NCBI GenBank assembly: GCA_002189035.1
Contig: NEEC01000103.1
Location: 1-29,640 of the forward strand
Reading direction: 5' to 3'
DNA from: Utricularia gibba
Lineage: Eukaryota > Streptophyta > Magnoliopsida > Lamiales > Lentibulariaceae
DNA: 29,640 nt
Shown: in pieces, positions 1-10,389 of the stretch
How the letters are laid out: each line of letters begins with the position of its first letter
How positions within the stretch are numbered: the stretch's first letter is position 1
The notes under the pieces: generated by a model
Told to the model about the DNA's origin: nothing
Databases searched by the model: none
Seen by the model: only the letters and a program-made list of their open reading frames with translations
Made by a program: the position numbers and the translations under genes

Positions 1-116
1 ACAGACTTGTTATCTCCTGCATTTGTGATGTGACTAGAGATGGGTATCAGTTCCATGAGCTCCAGTCCATCTCGAGGGTTTGGATTCTCATCACCAATCA
101 CTATGAGGTTGATCAT
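1..116 (-). CDS. Possible partial CDS leaving the left edge
   Basis: On the minus strand an ATG at 116 opens a frame of 38 codons that runs off the window without a stop. It begins M-I-N-L-I-V-I-G-D-E-N-P and has a coding-like mix of residues. The frame is also open upstream of the ATG back to a stop at 147-149, and a possible splice acceptor (TTTCTAG) precedes position 138, so the ATG may be internal to an exon. A telo-box (AAACCCTAA on the minus strand, 290-298) lies about 180 bp upstream, as expected in a plant leader or promoter. I do not recognise the protein. It could be chance; the case rests on composition and context only. Confidence 0.3.
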   Translation of the reverse strand, partial: MINLIVIGDENPNPRDGLELMELIPISSHITNAGDNKS

Positions 117-289
117 TCCACTCGAGCTTAGCTCAAACCTAGAAACTCACGAGTTATTAGTTAACACTTAACCCTGTAGTCGACTGTTGTTTCTCTCCAT
201 TCCCTCAATTATTTCATCTCACTGACACAAAAGCCTTACGTCACGAAAACAAGCACACCCACATTCTTCTCTTTTCTCTCAGGCACAGA

Positions 290-298
290 TTAGGGTTT
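290..298 (-). promoter_or_regulatory. Telo-box (AAACCCTAA)
   Basis: A perfect AAACCCTAA on the minus strand, followed by a pyrimidine/purine-biased stretch. In plants this element is enriched in 5' leaders and promoters of translation and cell-cycle genes. Here it sits upstream of the possible minus-strand CDS at the left edge. Confidence 0.4.
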
Positions 299-1420
299 CA
301 GGTTGCTCCATCACTTCCCATGCATACACTGGATACTGGGTTTGGGTATTCTCCTCATTTTCTCAATTTCCATGTTGGGCATTCAAGATATAGTGGGTTT
401 GCACACTGAAGAAGGGAGTTAGACTCTGTGGTCAGCATTACCAAACTACCGGTCTTTGTCCTTATGTTACTGCAACAGAAGGCTGGGGAGTTGTCACTCA
501 GTCAACACAACCCACTTGTTCTATTTTAGTACTGCAGACCACCCCCACCATGACTCAACTTGTGTACTCAGACTTGGACGTGGACTCCTTTGCAACGCAC
601 AACTTGCATTTTCCAGTGAGTTGGTTTGCAGACAGAAATTATTGGAGTTAGCTTGACCAACACAGGGACTAGAAAGGTGAAAAAAAAGAAAAACAGTTAT
701 GAAAAAAAATACTGTAACAGCGTCCCTCTGGTTTTCCAGAAGACATCAGGAACATATTTTGCCTTTGATCGGTCCAAAAGCGCGCATTGAAGAACCTAAT
801 CTTCTGAATTTTACACGTGTCGGTGTCCCCTCGTGTCTCACGACTCACAACATGACAAAAAAGTCCAGTCAAGTTGTTCCAGGTTAGGGAGAAGGTGCAT
901 ATTACATCAAATAACCAAAAGAAAGAAAAAAGATCCTATGGTTTTTGTATTCTTTTCCTCGGCTGATGAAGTTTCGAGTTGAGTTCTTCCCTGTCCTTTG
1001 CAAAAATTTCTCGCTCGCCCCCGTCCGTCCGTCGTCGGATCAGAAACATCCGTTGCTTCGACAGTTGTGCGCATTGACTCAACCGCCACAGCATCAGTTC
1101 ACCAGTTACAGGTGTCCTGGTCTGGTTGTTTCGCATCAACTTGCTTGCTTTTCACCCTCCCTGGAAAGGCTGCACCACGTGTTCTTGAATGTAGGGCCGT
1201 AGAGGGTGGTTTTATGGACGCATTTTGTGGTTCGCGTTTGGTTTCTGAAAGGGGCTTCGTGTTCAAGAGTGCCCACACCTCTACCATCCTGAAACTGTGG
1301 GCTTCCTTTGGATTTTCTCCACCGCAAGCGGGGATGGATGTGAACCTGCAAGAAAACAAACCTCTCTCCTGCTCCAGAAAATCTTTCCGGCAACCGCTGC
1401 CAACTCCTCTTGGGCTTGAT
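299..1420. other. Intergenic stretch without a recognised gene
   Basis: Several overlapping open frames exist, the longest about 170 codons on the plus strand at 998-1516. None has recognisable domains, and the same bases are open on both strands, which suggests composition rather than coding. The 700-1400 part is less AT-rich than the DNA to its right and may be promoter or leader DNA of the left-edge gene. Confidence 0.5.
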
Positions 1421-1645
1421 CTAGTTATTCCCACTCGGCCCAAAATTCATATTACATGGGCTTCATCTACTGGAGGCCCAATACGTAGCAGTAGAATCTC
1501 ACTTGGCTTGTGCTAGTTATTCCCAATTGGCCCAGACGTCATATTGCATGGGCTTCATCTACTGGAGGCTCAATAAGTAGTAGTCTAAGCCCAATAACGT
1601 GAGCTTCGTCTACCTAAGGCCCAATACGCAGCAATCTAAGCCGAT
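1421..1645. repeat. Degenerate minisatellite of about 92 bp units rich in TGGGCC/TGGGCT
   Basis: Two clear copies start with CTAGTTATTCCCA at 1421 and 1513, a period of 92 bp. A shorter, diverged third copy covers about 1586-1645. Each unit carries GGCCCA, then ATGGGCTTCATCTACTGGAG, then GGCCCAAT or a variant, so the array multiplies site II (TGGGCY) motifs. These motifs bind TCP factors in promoters of housekeeping genes. Confidence 0.75.
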
Positions 1646-2105
1646 AACGCGACCCTGCCTTCTTGCGGATCCTTAGACCCATTATTATTCTACTCATTTC
1701 ATAACTTATTTAAAATCTAAGTTATATAATTTATGTATTATATTTAAAACGTATTTAAAATTTCATAACTCTTATTTTACCACGGTAATGTATTATATAT
1801 TCACGATATATATGTTATGGTAAACTATATTAGATAAAAAGTAAACGTGTTTAAATATAAGAAATAAATAAAAACATCAAGATTGAACACTCCAAATAAA
1901 TGTATCCATTAGAAAATTGCCATCATGTCTTCAATATGTGATAAAAGTAGTCATTCTTAATGTAAAAGTTTTAAATCACTATATTCAATAGATTATACGA
2001 GTGATCATTTTTTAAATAAATTTTAATTGAATAACACCCAAATCCAAGAACGGATAAAATAAATTTAAACGAATCTCGTATCACTTACGTACATGATAAA
2101 TGAAC

Positions 2106-2140
<35 letters not shown>

Positions 2141-3497
2141 ATCTTCTCTAATCTTGCATCACACCTTAATATAAATCATGAAAATTTGATGCTTAATACG
2201 AATAATATCCTATAAAAGTATAGGATAGGTCGTAACAACTGAATATATAACAAGAGTCCCATGCCAATGAGATATAACAATAGCAATGAATGAGAAAGTG
2301 GAGTGGCTAATTGGAAGATAATGTAATCTATACTACAACCAATGAGGAAGTGGAGCTGTGTAATTGGAAATAATGTAAACTATTACATTATTCTCTTGTA
2401 TCCATGATGGGAACTGGGAAGGGAGGCACGCGGGCATGTCCCCCCGCACCGCACTCCTTTTCTCCCAACAACTTCATTTCCATTTCCAAATCCAAATCAT
2501 GGTGGCTGTGCTGCACGTTGCCTCTTTTCACCCTTCACAATTCCCTTTTTCATGGATTCTCTTCTCACTTGTAGCCTCGCAACACCATCTCACCAACAAA
2601 AAGAGACGACCCAGTGCGGTGGGTGCCATGTTCGAGAACAACATAATGATCAACACTTTGCCGTACTACAAGACATGCGAGAACGCATCATAAAAGATCA
2701 ACTTTAACTCACGCCCCACATTAATTTTTATTTAATTTTATTAAACCCAATTCTGAATTTATTTTTTCAAATATATATTCCATTATTCCTCTCGAAAATC
2801 CATCTTGGAAGTTTGAACTTTCTAATTACGTGTTGTGCTGCCATTTTTAAAGAAATTCATTTGGTATAGGGCCATAGGCTGTCCCACACGTCACATATTT
2901 ATTTTAATTATCGTTATTATTATTATTGGATATTTTCTTGGGAGGCTCCTACTTAGGCTGAGTTGACATTGCCGACCACGTGGAGTGGATGTCAGGTAAA
3001 CCATACTAATCCTAAAATTAACTTTAAATTAAATTAATAATCACGACAAAAATAATTAAAATTAATATCACTGTCTGAAGCCCACCCCCCACCAAGCTTT
3101 TTACACTAAAATTAAGAATGAATGGAGTACAGTCACCACAAATTGATCAAGAGAAAGCCCTCGTTTTTCGTTACTCCGGAAGCTATATTTAACTAGAAGA
3201 ACCTCAAGGCATCTTCTTCTTTGCGTGGCAGAGAAGAAGCTTCCTTCTCTGAACGAGTCAACAAAGGAGATGATGGAGATGGGTAGGTGATTTTCCTTTG
3301 TTGACATTCAAAAACCCACCCCTTTTTTTGTAGGAACTGTTCCATGTGTAAGAAATTCAGATCATTATCCTTGGGGGTTGAATATTCAGAGAAAGACAAC
3401 TTGATGAAAATCTTAGTGTTGATAAAGAGAGAGTGGACTGACCCCATCCTCCCATGGGAGGAGGGCGAGTTGACTCACACGGTTTCTCCCATCTTCT
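1646..3497. other. AT-rich intergenic DNA upstream of the ascorbate oxidase
   Basis: No gene is recognised. The region holds an (AT)n microsatellite at 2107-2137 and long A/T-rich tracts. A more GC-balanced patch at about 2400-2690 contains an 85-codon frame with no family resemblance. The last few hundred bases are presumably the promoter of the ascorbate oxidase gene. Confidence 0.6.
2107..2137. repeat. (AT)n microsatellite
   Basis: An uninterrupted run of about 15 AT dinucleotides in intergenic DNA. Confidence 0.9.
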
Positions 3498-3504
3498 TAT
3501 ATAT
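3498..3504 (+). promoter_or_regulatory. Probable TATA box of the ascorbate oxidase gene
   Basis: TATATAT lies 55 bp before the ATG at 3553. If it is used, transcription would start near 3530 and the 5' leader would be very short. Confidence 0.5.
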
Positions 3505-3552
3505 ATGTGAATGCATTTTGGCAGAGGTTCGTGAAAGAAAGCAGCGTCAAGG

Positions 3553-5499
3553 ATGGACGCCGTGGTGGTTAGGCTCATAGCGCTTGTTTTGACTGTGTTA
3601 TGCTTGGGGAGCGTCGAGGCCAGGATTCGACACCATAGATGGGATGTAAGGTATGAATTCAAGTCGCCGGATTGCTACAGGAAGTTGGCCATCACGATCA
3701 ACGGTCAAACCCCCGGGCCGACGATCAGAGCACAGCAAGGTGATACCATCGTCATCGAGCTTCACAACAGCTTGCTGACTGAGAATGTCGCCATGCACTG
3801 GCATGGGATTCGTCAGGTGAGAAAAGAGAAACCCAGCCTCAACAAGTTTAGTAAATTAAGATTGCTTGAAATCTGTCATCTTGTTGCAGATTGGAACGCC
3901 GTGGATGGACGGGACGGAAGGGGTGACCCAGTGTCCGATTCTTCCAGGGGAGACTTTCGTGTACAAATTTGTCGTGGACAGGGTAAGCAAACGCAACCAC
4001 CTTCAACAACTTGGGTTATGGGTTGAAAAAGTCCGACTGAAGTTCCTTCATCTGTCGTTGCAGGCTGGTTCATACCTCTATCATGCGCATTATGGTATGC
4101 AGCGGCAGGCGGGATTGTACGGGATGATCGAGGTGTCGCTTCCCGACGGCGTATCGGAGCCGTTTGCTTATGATGCCGACCGGAGCATCATTCTCACCGA
4201 CTGGTATCATAGGAGCACCTATGAGCAAGCTGTTGGTCTCTCTTCCATTCCCTTTGTTTGGGTTGGTGAGCCTCAGGTACATTACAACTCAAAAACTGTT
4301 AAAATTTTTAACCTGTGGGTAAAAATCCGGTGGTAATGGAAGCTGTGCGTCTTTTCGCAGTCAATTTTGATACAGGGAAGGGGGAAGTTCAACTGCTCCA
4401 CGCCGGGGATTGAAGCAGGGCTTTGCAACGCGACGAGTGAAGAATGTGTACACCACGCTCTGACGGTTGTACCTGGGAGGACATATCGGCTTCGTCTCGG
4501 GAGTTTAACGGCGCTGGCGGCGTTGAGTTTTGAAATCGAGGGTCATAACATGACGGTGGTGGAAACCGACGGCCATTACGTGGAACCCTTCACGGTGAAA
4601 AATTTATTCATCTACTCTGGGGAAACGTATTCCGTTATCGTCAAAGCCGATCAAGATCCTTCTAGAAACTATTGGATCGCCGCCAAGGTTGTTTCCCGAA
4701 ACAGCACCACTCCTCAGGGATTGGGCATCTTCAATTATTACGGGAATCATCCCCGGCGGAACCCGCCGACGGCTTCTCCGGTAGGTCCCAGGTGGAACGA
4801 TGTGGATTCGAGGGTATCCCAGAGTTTGGCTATTAAAGCTTTGAGGGGTACATCCACGCGCCGCCTCAGACGACGGATCGCACAATCGTGATGCTCAATA
4901 CCCAGAACAGGATTAACGGCAACGTGCGTTGGTCAATCAACAATGTCTCCTTCACGTTGCCTCACACGCCGTATCTGGTGGCCTTCAAGGAGAATTTACT
5001 CCACACATTTGACCAGACTCCACCGCCGGAAAACTATGATTCCGAGAGGTACGACATCTTCTCCGTCGCGCCGAACGTGAACGCCACCACGAGCAATGGC
5101 GTTTACCGATTGGAGTTCAATTCCACCGTCGACGTCATTCTACAGAATGCCAACACCATGAATGTGAACAACAGCGAAACTCACCCCTGGCATCTGCACG
5201 GCCATGATTTCTGGGTTTTAGGCTACGGCACCGGAAAATTCAACATTCAAACGGATCCAAGGAACTTCAATCTGATCAACCCAATAATGAAGAACAATGT
5301 GCCTGTTCATCCCTACGGCTGGACTGCTCTAAGATTCAGAGCTGATAATCCTGGAGTTTGGGCATTTCATTGTCACATTGAATCCCATTTCTTCATGGGC
5401 ATGGGTACAGTGTTTGAGGAAGGTGTCGAAAGAGTGGGCAAGCTTCCAAATTCTATAATGGGCTGTGGTCATACCAAAGGCCTCTATGGCAAGCCATAA
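3553..5499 (+). CDS. L-ascorbate oxidase (multicopper oxidase), four exons, frameshifted as given
   Basis: Apoplastic blue-copper enzyme that oxidises ascorbate and reduces O2 to water. Exons: 3553-3816, 3890-3982, 4064-4276 and 4361-5499, all with GT-AG introns in phase 0. The ATG at 3553 begins a signal peptide ending near VEA. All four copper-binding segments are present: HWHG (end of exon 1), HAHYG (exon 3), HPWHLHGHDFW, and HCHIESHFFMGMG with the type-1 Cys, His and axial Met. Three cupredoxin domains follow in order, with N-glycosylation sites such as NCS and NAT. In exon 4 the frame breaks at the GGGG run 4845-4848: it reaches TGA at 4889 after about 366 residues, while the next frame continues directly with family sequence (YIHAPPQTTDRT onward). 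With one more G the protein would have 569 residues, normal for the family. It converges on the glucanase gene, 178 bp away. Confidence 0.93.
4845..4848 (+). other. Frameshift site in ascorbate oxidase exon 4
   Basis: A G4 run where the family reading (R-G-Y) needs G5. The upstream frame ends at a TGA 40 bp later, and the downstream part carries copper-ligand segments. The missing base is either a sequence error or a real null allele. Confidence 0.75.
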
Positions 5500-5676
5500 A
5501 GTTGAAGATTGTAATCTTTAACTTCAGCTTCTATTTTTTTATTTGTGTGTTCAATCTTTAGCTTGGTTTATCTGGTCTTAATGTCTATGGAATTGGTGAG
5601 AATGTTAATCTTTTGACCGCGTGAAGATTTTAAGTGAATGAAGGTTTCCTCATGATATCAAACCAGAGATCACGGA

Positions 5677-7278
5677 TCACAAGTTAGTCAAGAAAAGACC
5701 TGCCAGTAGAAACATAATCTGAGCCGCATTTCTGTGGAAACCATCTGATAATCTTCCTGTTCCACCGTAGTGTGGCCTGATCATGATGTTAAACCTGCAG
5801 CTTCCGATGCTGGGATCGGTCCTCGTGACCGTTCCCAGGCCGTTGAACCTGCAAGCTTCATCAAGCTGGTTGTTCTTCTGATAGTAGCTATTGAATGCAT
5901 ACGAGATATTGTCTCTGGTATCCAAACCACTACATGATGTAACATAACCGAGGCTGGTGCAGTCAGCTAGCCCACAAGCGTAGCTCACGCTTGCTGCAAT
6001 CTGAGCATCATCAAGTCTAGCATTTGGCCTCATGATGCACCACTTTCTGTCCAAGTAAGAGACATTTCTAGCAGGGATCAAAGAGCCTGAATTTGATGCG
6101 GCGAGGTTTAGAGGGTACTTGGGCTGCCCATCGAAACTGAATATCCCCCAGTGGCGTTCGAAGTTCCCGGGCTGAATGCTCTTCTCGTCCTCATCGATCA
6201 AGCTGAAAAGATAAGCGTCTATAGGTCCAGGCCGCATAGGAGTTCCCCTGCCACCAGAAATATGAGCCATGAAGCCTTGGTTGAATCTCTGAGCTAACTG
6301 AACATTGGCATTTCTGTCCCCATCTGTTGGCCATCCTATTTCTCCAACTATAATGGGGAGATTTCCAAAACCATTCCTCTGTAACGCCCACACAAGAGTA
6401 TCGTAATTTGCATCGAACATGTTGTCGTATCGTGTGTTGCCATCGTTTACAGGAGATGAACTTCCATCCAAGAAGGCGTACTCCACTGGGAAGTTGGGAT
6501 CAGTGTACAAGCTTATGAAGGGATAAATGTTGACAGTGAATGGACATTGATTCTCGCTCAGAAACTGGATGATTTGGATCATGAGATCATGAATATCGGC
6601 ACGAAAATCGCCTCCAGACGGCATTCCATTGTTGCTGGAATAAACATCAGCATTCAGAGGAACCGTCACCTTCACTTGGCTTTGATGTCCACCTCTTGTC
6701 AGTGCTTGCTGAACATTCCTCAGAGCTGGTAAAGTTATTCTGAGATAGCTCCCGTTGTATGCAGCCAAAAAAGGCTCATTCCCAACAGCCACATACCTAC
6801 ACAGACAATCCAACATTCCTTCACAATCAGACATGCATCTTGATGAACCGACAGTGAAATCAATCGAAGCACCTGATGGTAACATTTTGATGCAGATGAT
6901 GAGTGACATTCTGTGAGACCCAGTGATCAGCAGCTCTGCTACTGGCAGCTATAGATGCAAGCATATCATTAGGAATGCCTACCATAACTTCGATACCTGA
7001 TCTTCTCAAAGCTCTCAATGATTCATAATCTGCATCAAAAAGCTTGACTTTTTGAATCCCATTTTCCCTCAGCATTCTCACAACTATATCTGGAGGCAAG
7101 CGGTGAGATGACTGAAGGCCCCAGTTTGCACCTACTCCACCAACTGCACGTAGTTGCAGCCACTGAAATAAATGAGTTAGGTGTCTTGTCAATATTCTAA
7201 AAAAGGTTAGATGAACAAAAACAAGAATGTGTGAGTTACCAAGATGAGAAGAAAGAGGAGCAGCAGCGAGGGAAGCAT
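5677..7278 (-). CDS. GH17 glucan endo-1,3-beta-glucosidase with X8 (CBM43) domain and probable GPI anchor
   Basis: Cell-wall enzyme predicted to cleave beta-1,3-glucan (callose). Exons on the minus strand: 7278-7240 (13-residue start of the signal peptide), 7162-6873 and 6796-5677, with GT-AG introns in phases 0 and 2, giving 482 residues. The GH17 domain starts at GVGANWG. The acid/base Glu is in VGNEPF (about residue 117) and the nucleophile Glu is in [10 protein letters not shown] (about residue 262). A cysteine-rich X8 carbohydrate-binding domain begins at KWCIMRP (about 363). The C-terminus is a hydrophobic tail after a small-residue stretch, as in GPI-anchored members, some of which act at plasmodesmata. 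The long open frame seen upstream of exon 3 is intron read-through: splicing at ATCAG/gtgctt to tgtgtag/G joins IR to YVAVGNEP exactly. No defect is seen. Confidence 0.95.
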
Positions 7279-7517
7279 TTGCAGCTGATCTGTGTGTGTG
7301 GAGAGTGCAAATACATATGAGTTATAGTTAAAAATCAGATCTTGAAGAAGAAGAAAAAAAGATCAAGCAAATCAAGAGCTGGAAAGTGTAAAGTATATCT
7401 GATCTTTTGACCATGCAGCAACTTGTTTTAGTTAAGAAGAGTTCGCTTTGAGGAGGTGCAAGTGAACTTGTGGAGTGCCGGAGTTGCCCAGGTATCTTGA
7501 ATTGCATCAAACAATAC

Positions 7518-7524
7518 AAAAAAA
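7518..7524 (-). terminator. Pol III terminator of tRNA-Val
   Basis: Seven T residues on the minus strand, 11 bp after the tRNA 3' end. Confidence 0.75.
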
Positions 7525-7535
7525 TGTCAAAAGAC

Positions 7536-7609
7536 TGTCTGAGCCCGGGTTCGAACCGGGGACCTTTAGTGTGTGAGACTAGCGTGATAACCAACTACAC
7601 CACCCAGAC
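7536..7609 (-). tRNA. tRNA-Val (anticodon CAC)
   Basis: 74 nt on the minus strand with a perfect 7-bp acceptor stem (GTCTGGG with CTCAGAC), discriminator A, a D arm with GTTGG, and the T arm CCCCGGTTCGAACCCGGGG pattern. The anticodon loop is CTCACAC, so the anticodon is CAC (valine). The base of the anticodon stem has a C27-A43 mismatch where G43 would be expected. No intron. A T7 run on the minus strand just downstream (7518-7524) is a good Pol III terminator. Confidence 0.95.
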
Positions 7610-8235
7610 ATCTGTGGCAGCTAGTTTCACGTTACAATTTGATCAAATCCCAAATCAACTTCCTTATAGACATGTTTGTGGAAAAATGGCTAGTTGATGT
7701 TTCTCTGCCTCCCTTCTCCCGAATGCAGCAGGGAGCTAGCTCCATGTAGAAAACGATAAAAGGGTCTCCAAGGTAATATATCACTTCAGTAATCAGACCA
7801 CCGACTACTACACTTGTCCGCAAGAGTTAGTGATGGAGATTAGCAAGGTAAGAAGATCACAGTGTTCACCTTTTCCTTTTCCCTTGTGAATGATGCATTT
7901 CTGAGCTGCACCACAGGCCCGCAGGAGTAACAGTCCGTCGAGTACATCTTTTTTAGTGCTAACTTCTGACACGATTCATTCATTCAACTACCCTTTCTTC
8001 TCACGGCTCTGCTTGCCTTTAGATGGCTGCAAGTTGATCGACACCAAAAACTTCCTCCACTTGCCGCCGATCCGCCAAGTTACAATCAATCAATCCAGAC
8101 ACCAACCAGGTCAAACCCTATATTTCATTCCATTCCGTAAGGCTTGTTGCCCTGCTGTGTTGTAGATACCTCATATATCCTCCTCTCTTTTCTTTTCTGA
8201 GCATTTTTCAGTGAAGCGAGACACCCAACTTCGGT
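7610..8235. other. Intergenic, no recognised gene
   Basis: Lies between the tRNA and the TGA relic. Short frames only. It may include further decayed sequence from the same duplication as the relic, but I cannot align it by eye. Confidence 0.5.
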
Positions 8236-8371
8236 ATGAAAACGGTTAGAGCGCTGGCTCAGGCGGATCATCTCCGGCAAGAAAGCGCTGGAGCAGATTT
8301 CACGAATTCTCACAACTGGTCAGGCGGCGGCTGCGTAGGTGGTTTCAGTGATTACATTCAAAGCGCTCAGG
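8236..8371 (+). pseudogene. Decayed copy of the last exon of the TGA bZIP gene
   Basis: Aligns with 10204-10345 of the intact TGA gene downstream. Shared blocks include CTCAGGCGGATCA, CTCCGGCAAGAAA against CTCCGCCAAGAAA, CTCACAACT and GTGATTACATTCA against GCGATTACATTCA. It has a 3-bp deletion near the start, a 1-bp insertion after CAAGAAA that breaks the frame, and a diverged stretch around the TGCGTAGG. The codons around QADHLRQE are still legible. No bZIP region is visible beside it, so it is a fragment left by a local duplication. Confidence 0.85.
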
Positions 8372-8967
8372 CTTTTTCTTTTTTTCGGCATCGAAAGCAG
8401 TAATTATATTAAAAAAATCGTTATTTCTTAAAAAAACATGAATAAAGTATGACCCTCGAAAATTCAATATCTTATTCAATATATATTTAAAAAAATCTCG
8501 TTTTTATTTATTGAGTAGAAAAAAAAATTAAACCTATTGGGTAGTTTTTTGTGTGGATATTCGTGTCGGTTGGGGCATTTTAGAGCATTTTTAGATAGTT
8601 TTTATGTTTTATTTTGGTCTTTAGTTGCGACTGTAATTAAGAACTCACTGATCCATGGGCGGAAGATGATAAGTCGCCAACTTGTGACTTGGGGACTGAG
8701 CAAGCTGCTTCCTTTCGTTGTTTTTCTAGTTAAGCTGAGAGGTAGTGCCCATCATTGTTTTTGTGCAAACATATCGAGTTCCGGAGTTGCAGGCGAAGAC
8801 TAGGGAAGGAGTGGTTGGAAATGCTCTGTTCTGGCCCTCACTGTTTACAAGCTGTCTGTTTGCAAATGAAAACTACTGACAAATGAAGTGGTTTTCCTGC
8901 CTCCAGTACCCTGTTCATGTTTTGTTTAATACCCAGTCGGTCCTTCTCTCAAGCTGAATCTCTATCC
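8372..8967. other. Intergenic and promoter DNA before the TGA gene
   Basis: A/T-rich to about 8540, then mixed sequence leading to the TGA start. No separate gene is recognised. Confidence 0.5.
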
Positions 8968-10389
8968 ATGAAATCTCAGTGTGGGGGCGATGATTTCAAA
9001 TCTGGGATTTTTAATTCGTCGCCTCTCCCAATGGAGTTAGATTCAAGATCAGATAACCAGGTGAATGAATCTGTGTAGTATACTTTCTTTCAGTTCATTC
9101 TGCAGCAATTCTTCTTCTTCTGGGAAGTTGACTCTTTCTGGGTGTCCTTCTAGTCAAATGACGTTTCACATAGCAAGGATAAGCAGCATACAGCGAAGCC
9201 TGAAAAGGTGAAGTATCTGAAGCGATTCCATCTTCTTCATAGCAAATTTGTTGAGACCGCTTAAATGAAGATGCAGGTGCTGAAAAGGCTGGCGCAGAAC
9301 CGTGAAGCTGCGCGCAAATGCCGCCTGCGTAAAAAGGTCCCACTCTCAAGTTACCACTCAGTAGATGTGGGTTAGGGCATCTTCGATGTCTGTGTTGAAT
9401 TGCAGGCTTATGTTCAAGAGTTGGAGAGCAGTATGAAGAGATTGATTCAGTTACAACAAGAGCTAGATACAGCTGAACAACAGGTGAAATTTGAAACAAT
9501 ATGCGGTAGTTCATATGAAGCAGCCCATGAATCTGTGAGCTTCTTGTGGTGCAGGGGTGTGGTTCTTTGGAAGTGTATCAGCAGATACCTTACACGGGAA
9601 GCAGTTACGTTTTTCGCTTTCGCTTTCGCTTTCGATTGTATTGTATTTAACTTTCAGCAGCAATTGGGGTTTTTGTTGCATAGATTTTGCTGCATTTGAA
9701 ACGGAATACGGGCGATGGTTGGAGGAGCAGAACAAAAGAACATCTGATCTGAGAAACGCTCTGTTTTTGGACATTGGAGATGAGGAACTTGGAGTTCTTG
9801 TGGAGAACGCAATGAAGCATTACCTTGATCTCTTCTCCATGAAAGCTTCCGCCGCCAAAGCCGATGCTTTGTACATCATGTTGGGGATGTGGAGAACTTC
9901 AGTCGAACGCTTTTTCTTCTGGATCGGAGGTTTCAGGCCTTCACTCATCCTAAAGGTTGCCGCTTTTCTCTCTTCACATCGTTTTCCTTCGAATTTTCCA
10001 AGTGTTTGTGGACTTGATAATGCGCGTAGGTGTTGTCGCCCCAACTCGAGCCCCTCCTTGAGGAACAAAGATTCGATATTTCTTGTCTGAGACAATCATG
10101 CTACCAAGCAGAAGATGCACTATCAAAAGGAATGGATAAATTGCGCCAAATGGTGGCAGATACCGTCTCCGGAGGCTGGGAAATAAACGCCGCCGTGGAG
10201 AGGATGGAGGGTCTGGTTCGAGTGCTGTCTCAGGCGGATCACCTCCGCCAAGAAACGCTGCAGCAGATCTCGAAAATCCTCACAACTCGCCAAACCGCAA
10301 GAGGGCTGCTGGTGTTGGGCGATTACATTCAGCGCATTCAGTGCCTGAGTTTGCTGTGGTCTACGACCCAAGGAACTGGTTTTTGGTAG
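8968..10389 (+). CDS. TGA-type bZIP transcription factor (clade I, TGA1/TGA4-like), seven exons
   Basis: Binds TGACG (as-1) elements; TGA factors recruit NPR1-type co-activators in defence gene control. Exons: 8968-9060, 9154-9207, 9277-9336, 9406-9483, about 9555-9608, 9684-9955 and 10030-10389, giving about 323 residues, a little short at the N-terminus. The basic region NREAARKCRLRKK is followed by a short leucine zipper, then the DOG1/TGA domain from FAAFETEYGRWLEEQN to the end, including ERFFFWIGGFRPS and ADHLRQETLQQ. NAMKHY and the cysteine pair in ISCLRQSC point to clade I. Oddities: Cys replaces the usual Ser in the basic region (KCR for KSR). Exons 5 and 6 join out of phase by one base unless a G is missing at the GGGG of the exon 5 acceptor (9554-9557) or another donor is used. 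Confidence 0.9.
9611..9634. repeat. (TTTCGC)n hexamer repeat in a TGA intron
   Basis: Nearly four tandem TTTCGC units just after the probable exon 5 donor. Confidence 0.8.

Noticed and set aside
1099-1443. 114-codon minus-strand open frame
   Set aside because: Mirror of the frame above; no recognisable protein.
998-1516. 172-codon plus-strand open frame
   Set aside because: No domain or family resemblance; overlapping frames are open on both strands and its end lies inside the minisatellite.
6797-6909. Alternative start for the glucanase just upstream of exon 3
   Set aside because: It is intron read-through; clean splice sites join exon 2 to YVAVGNEP in phase.
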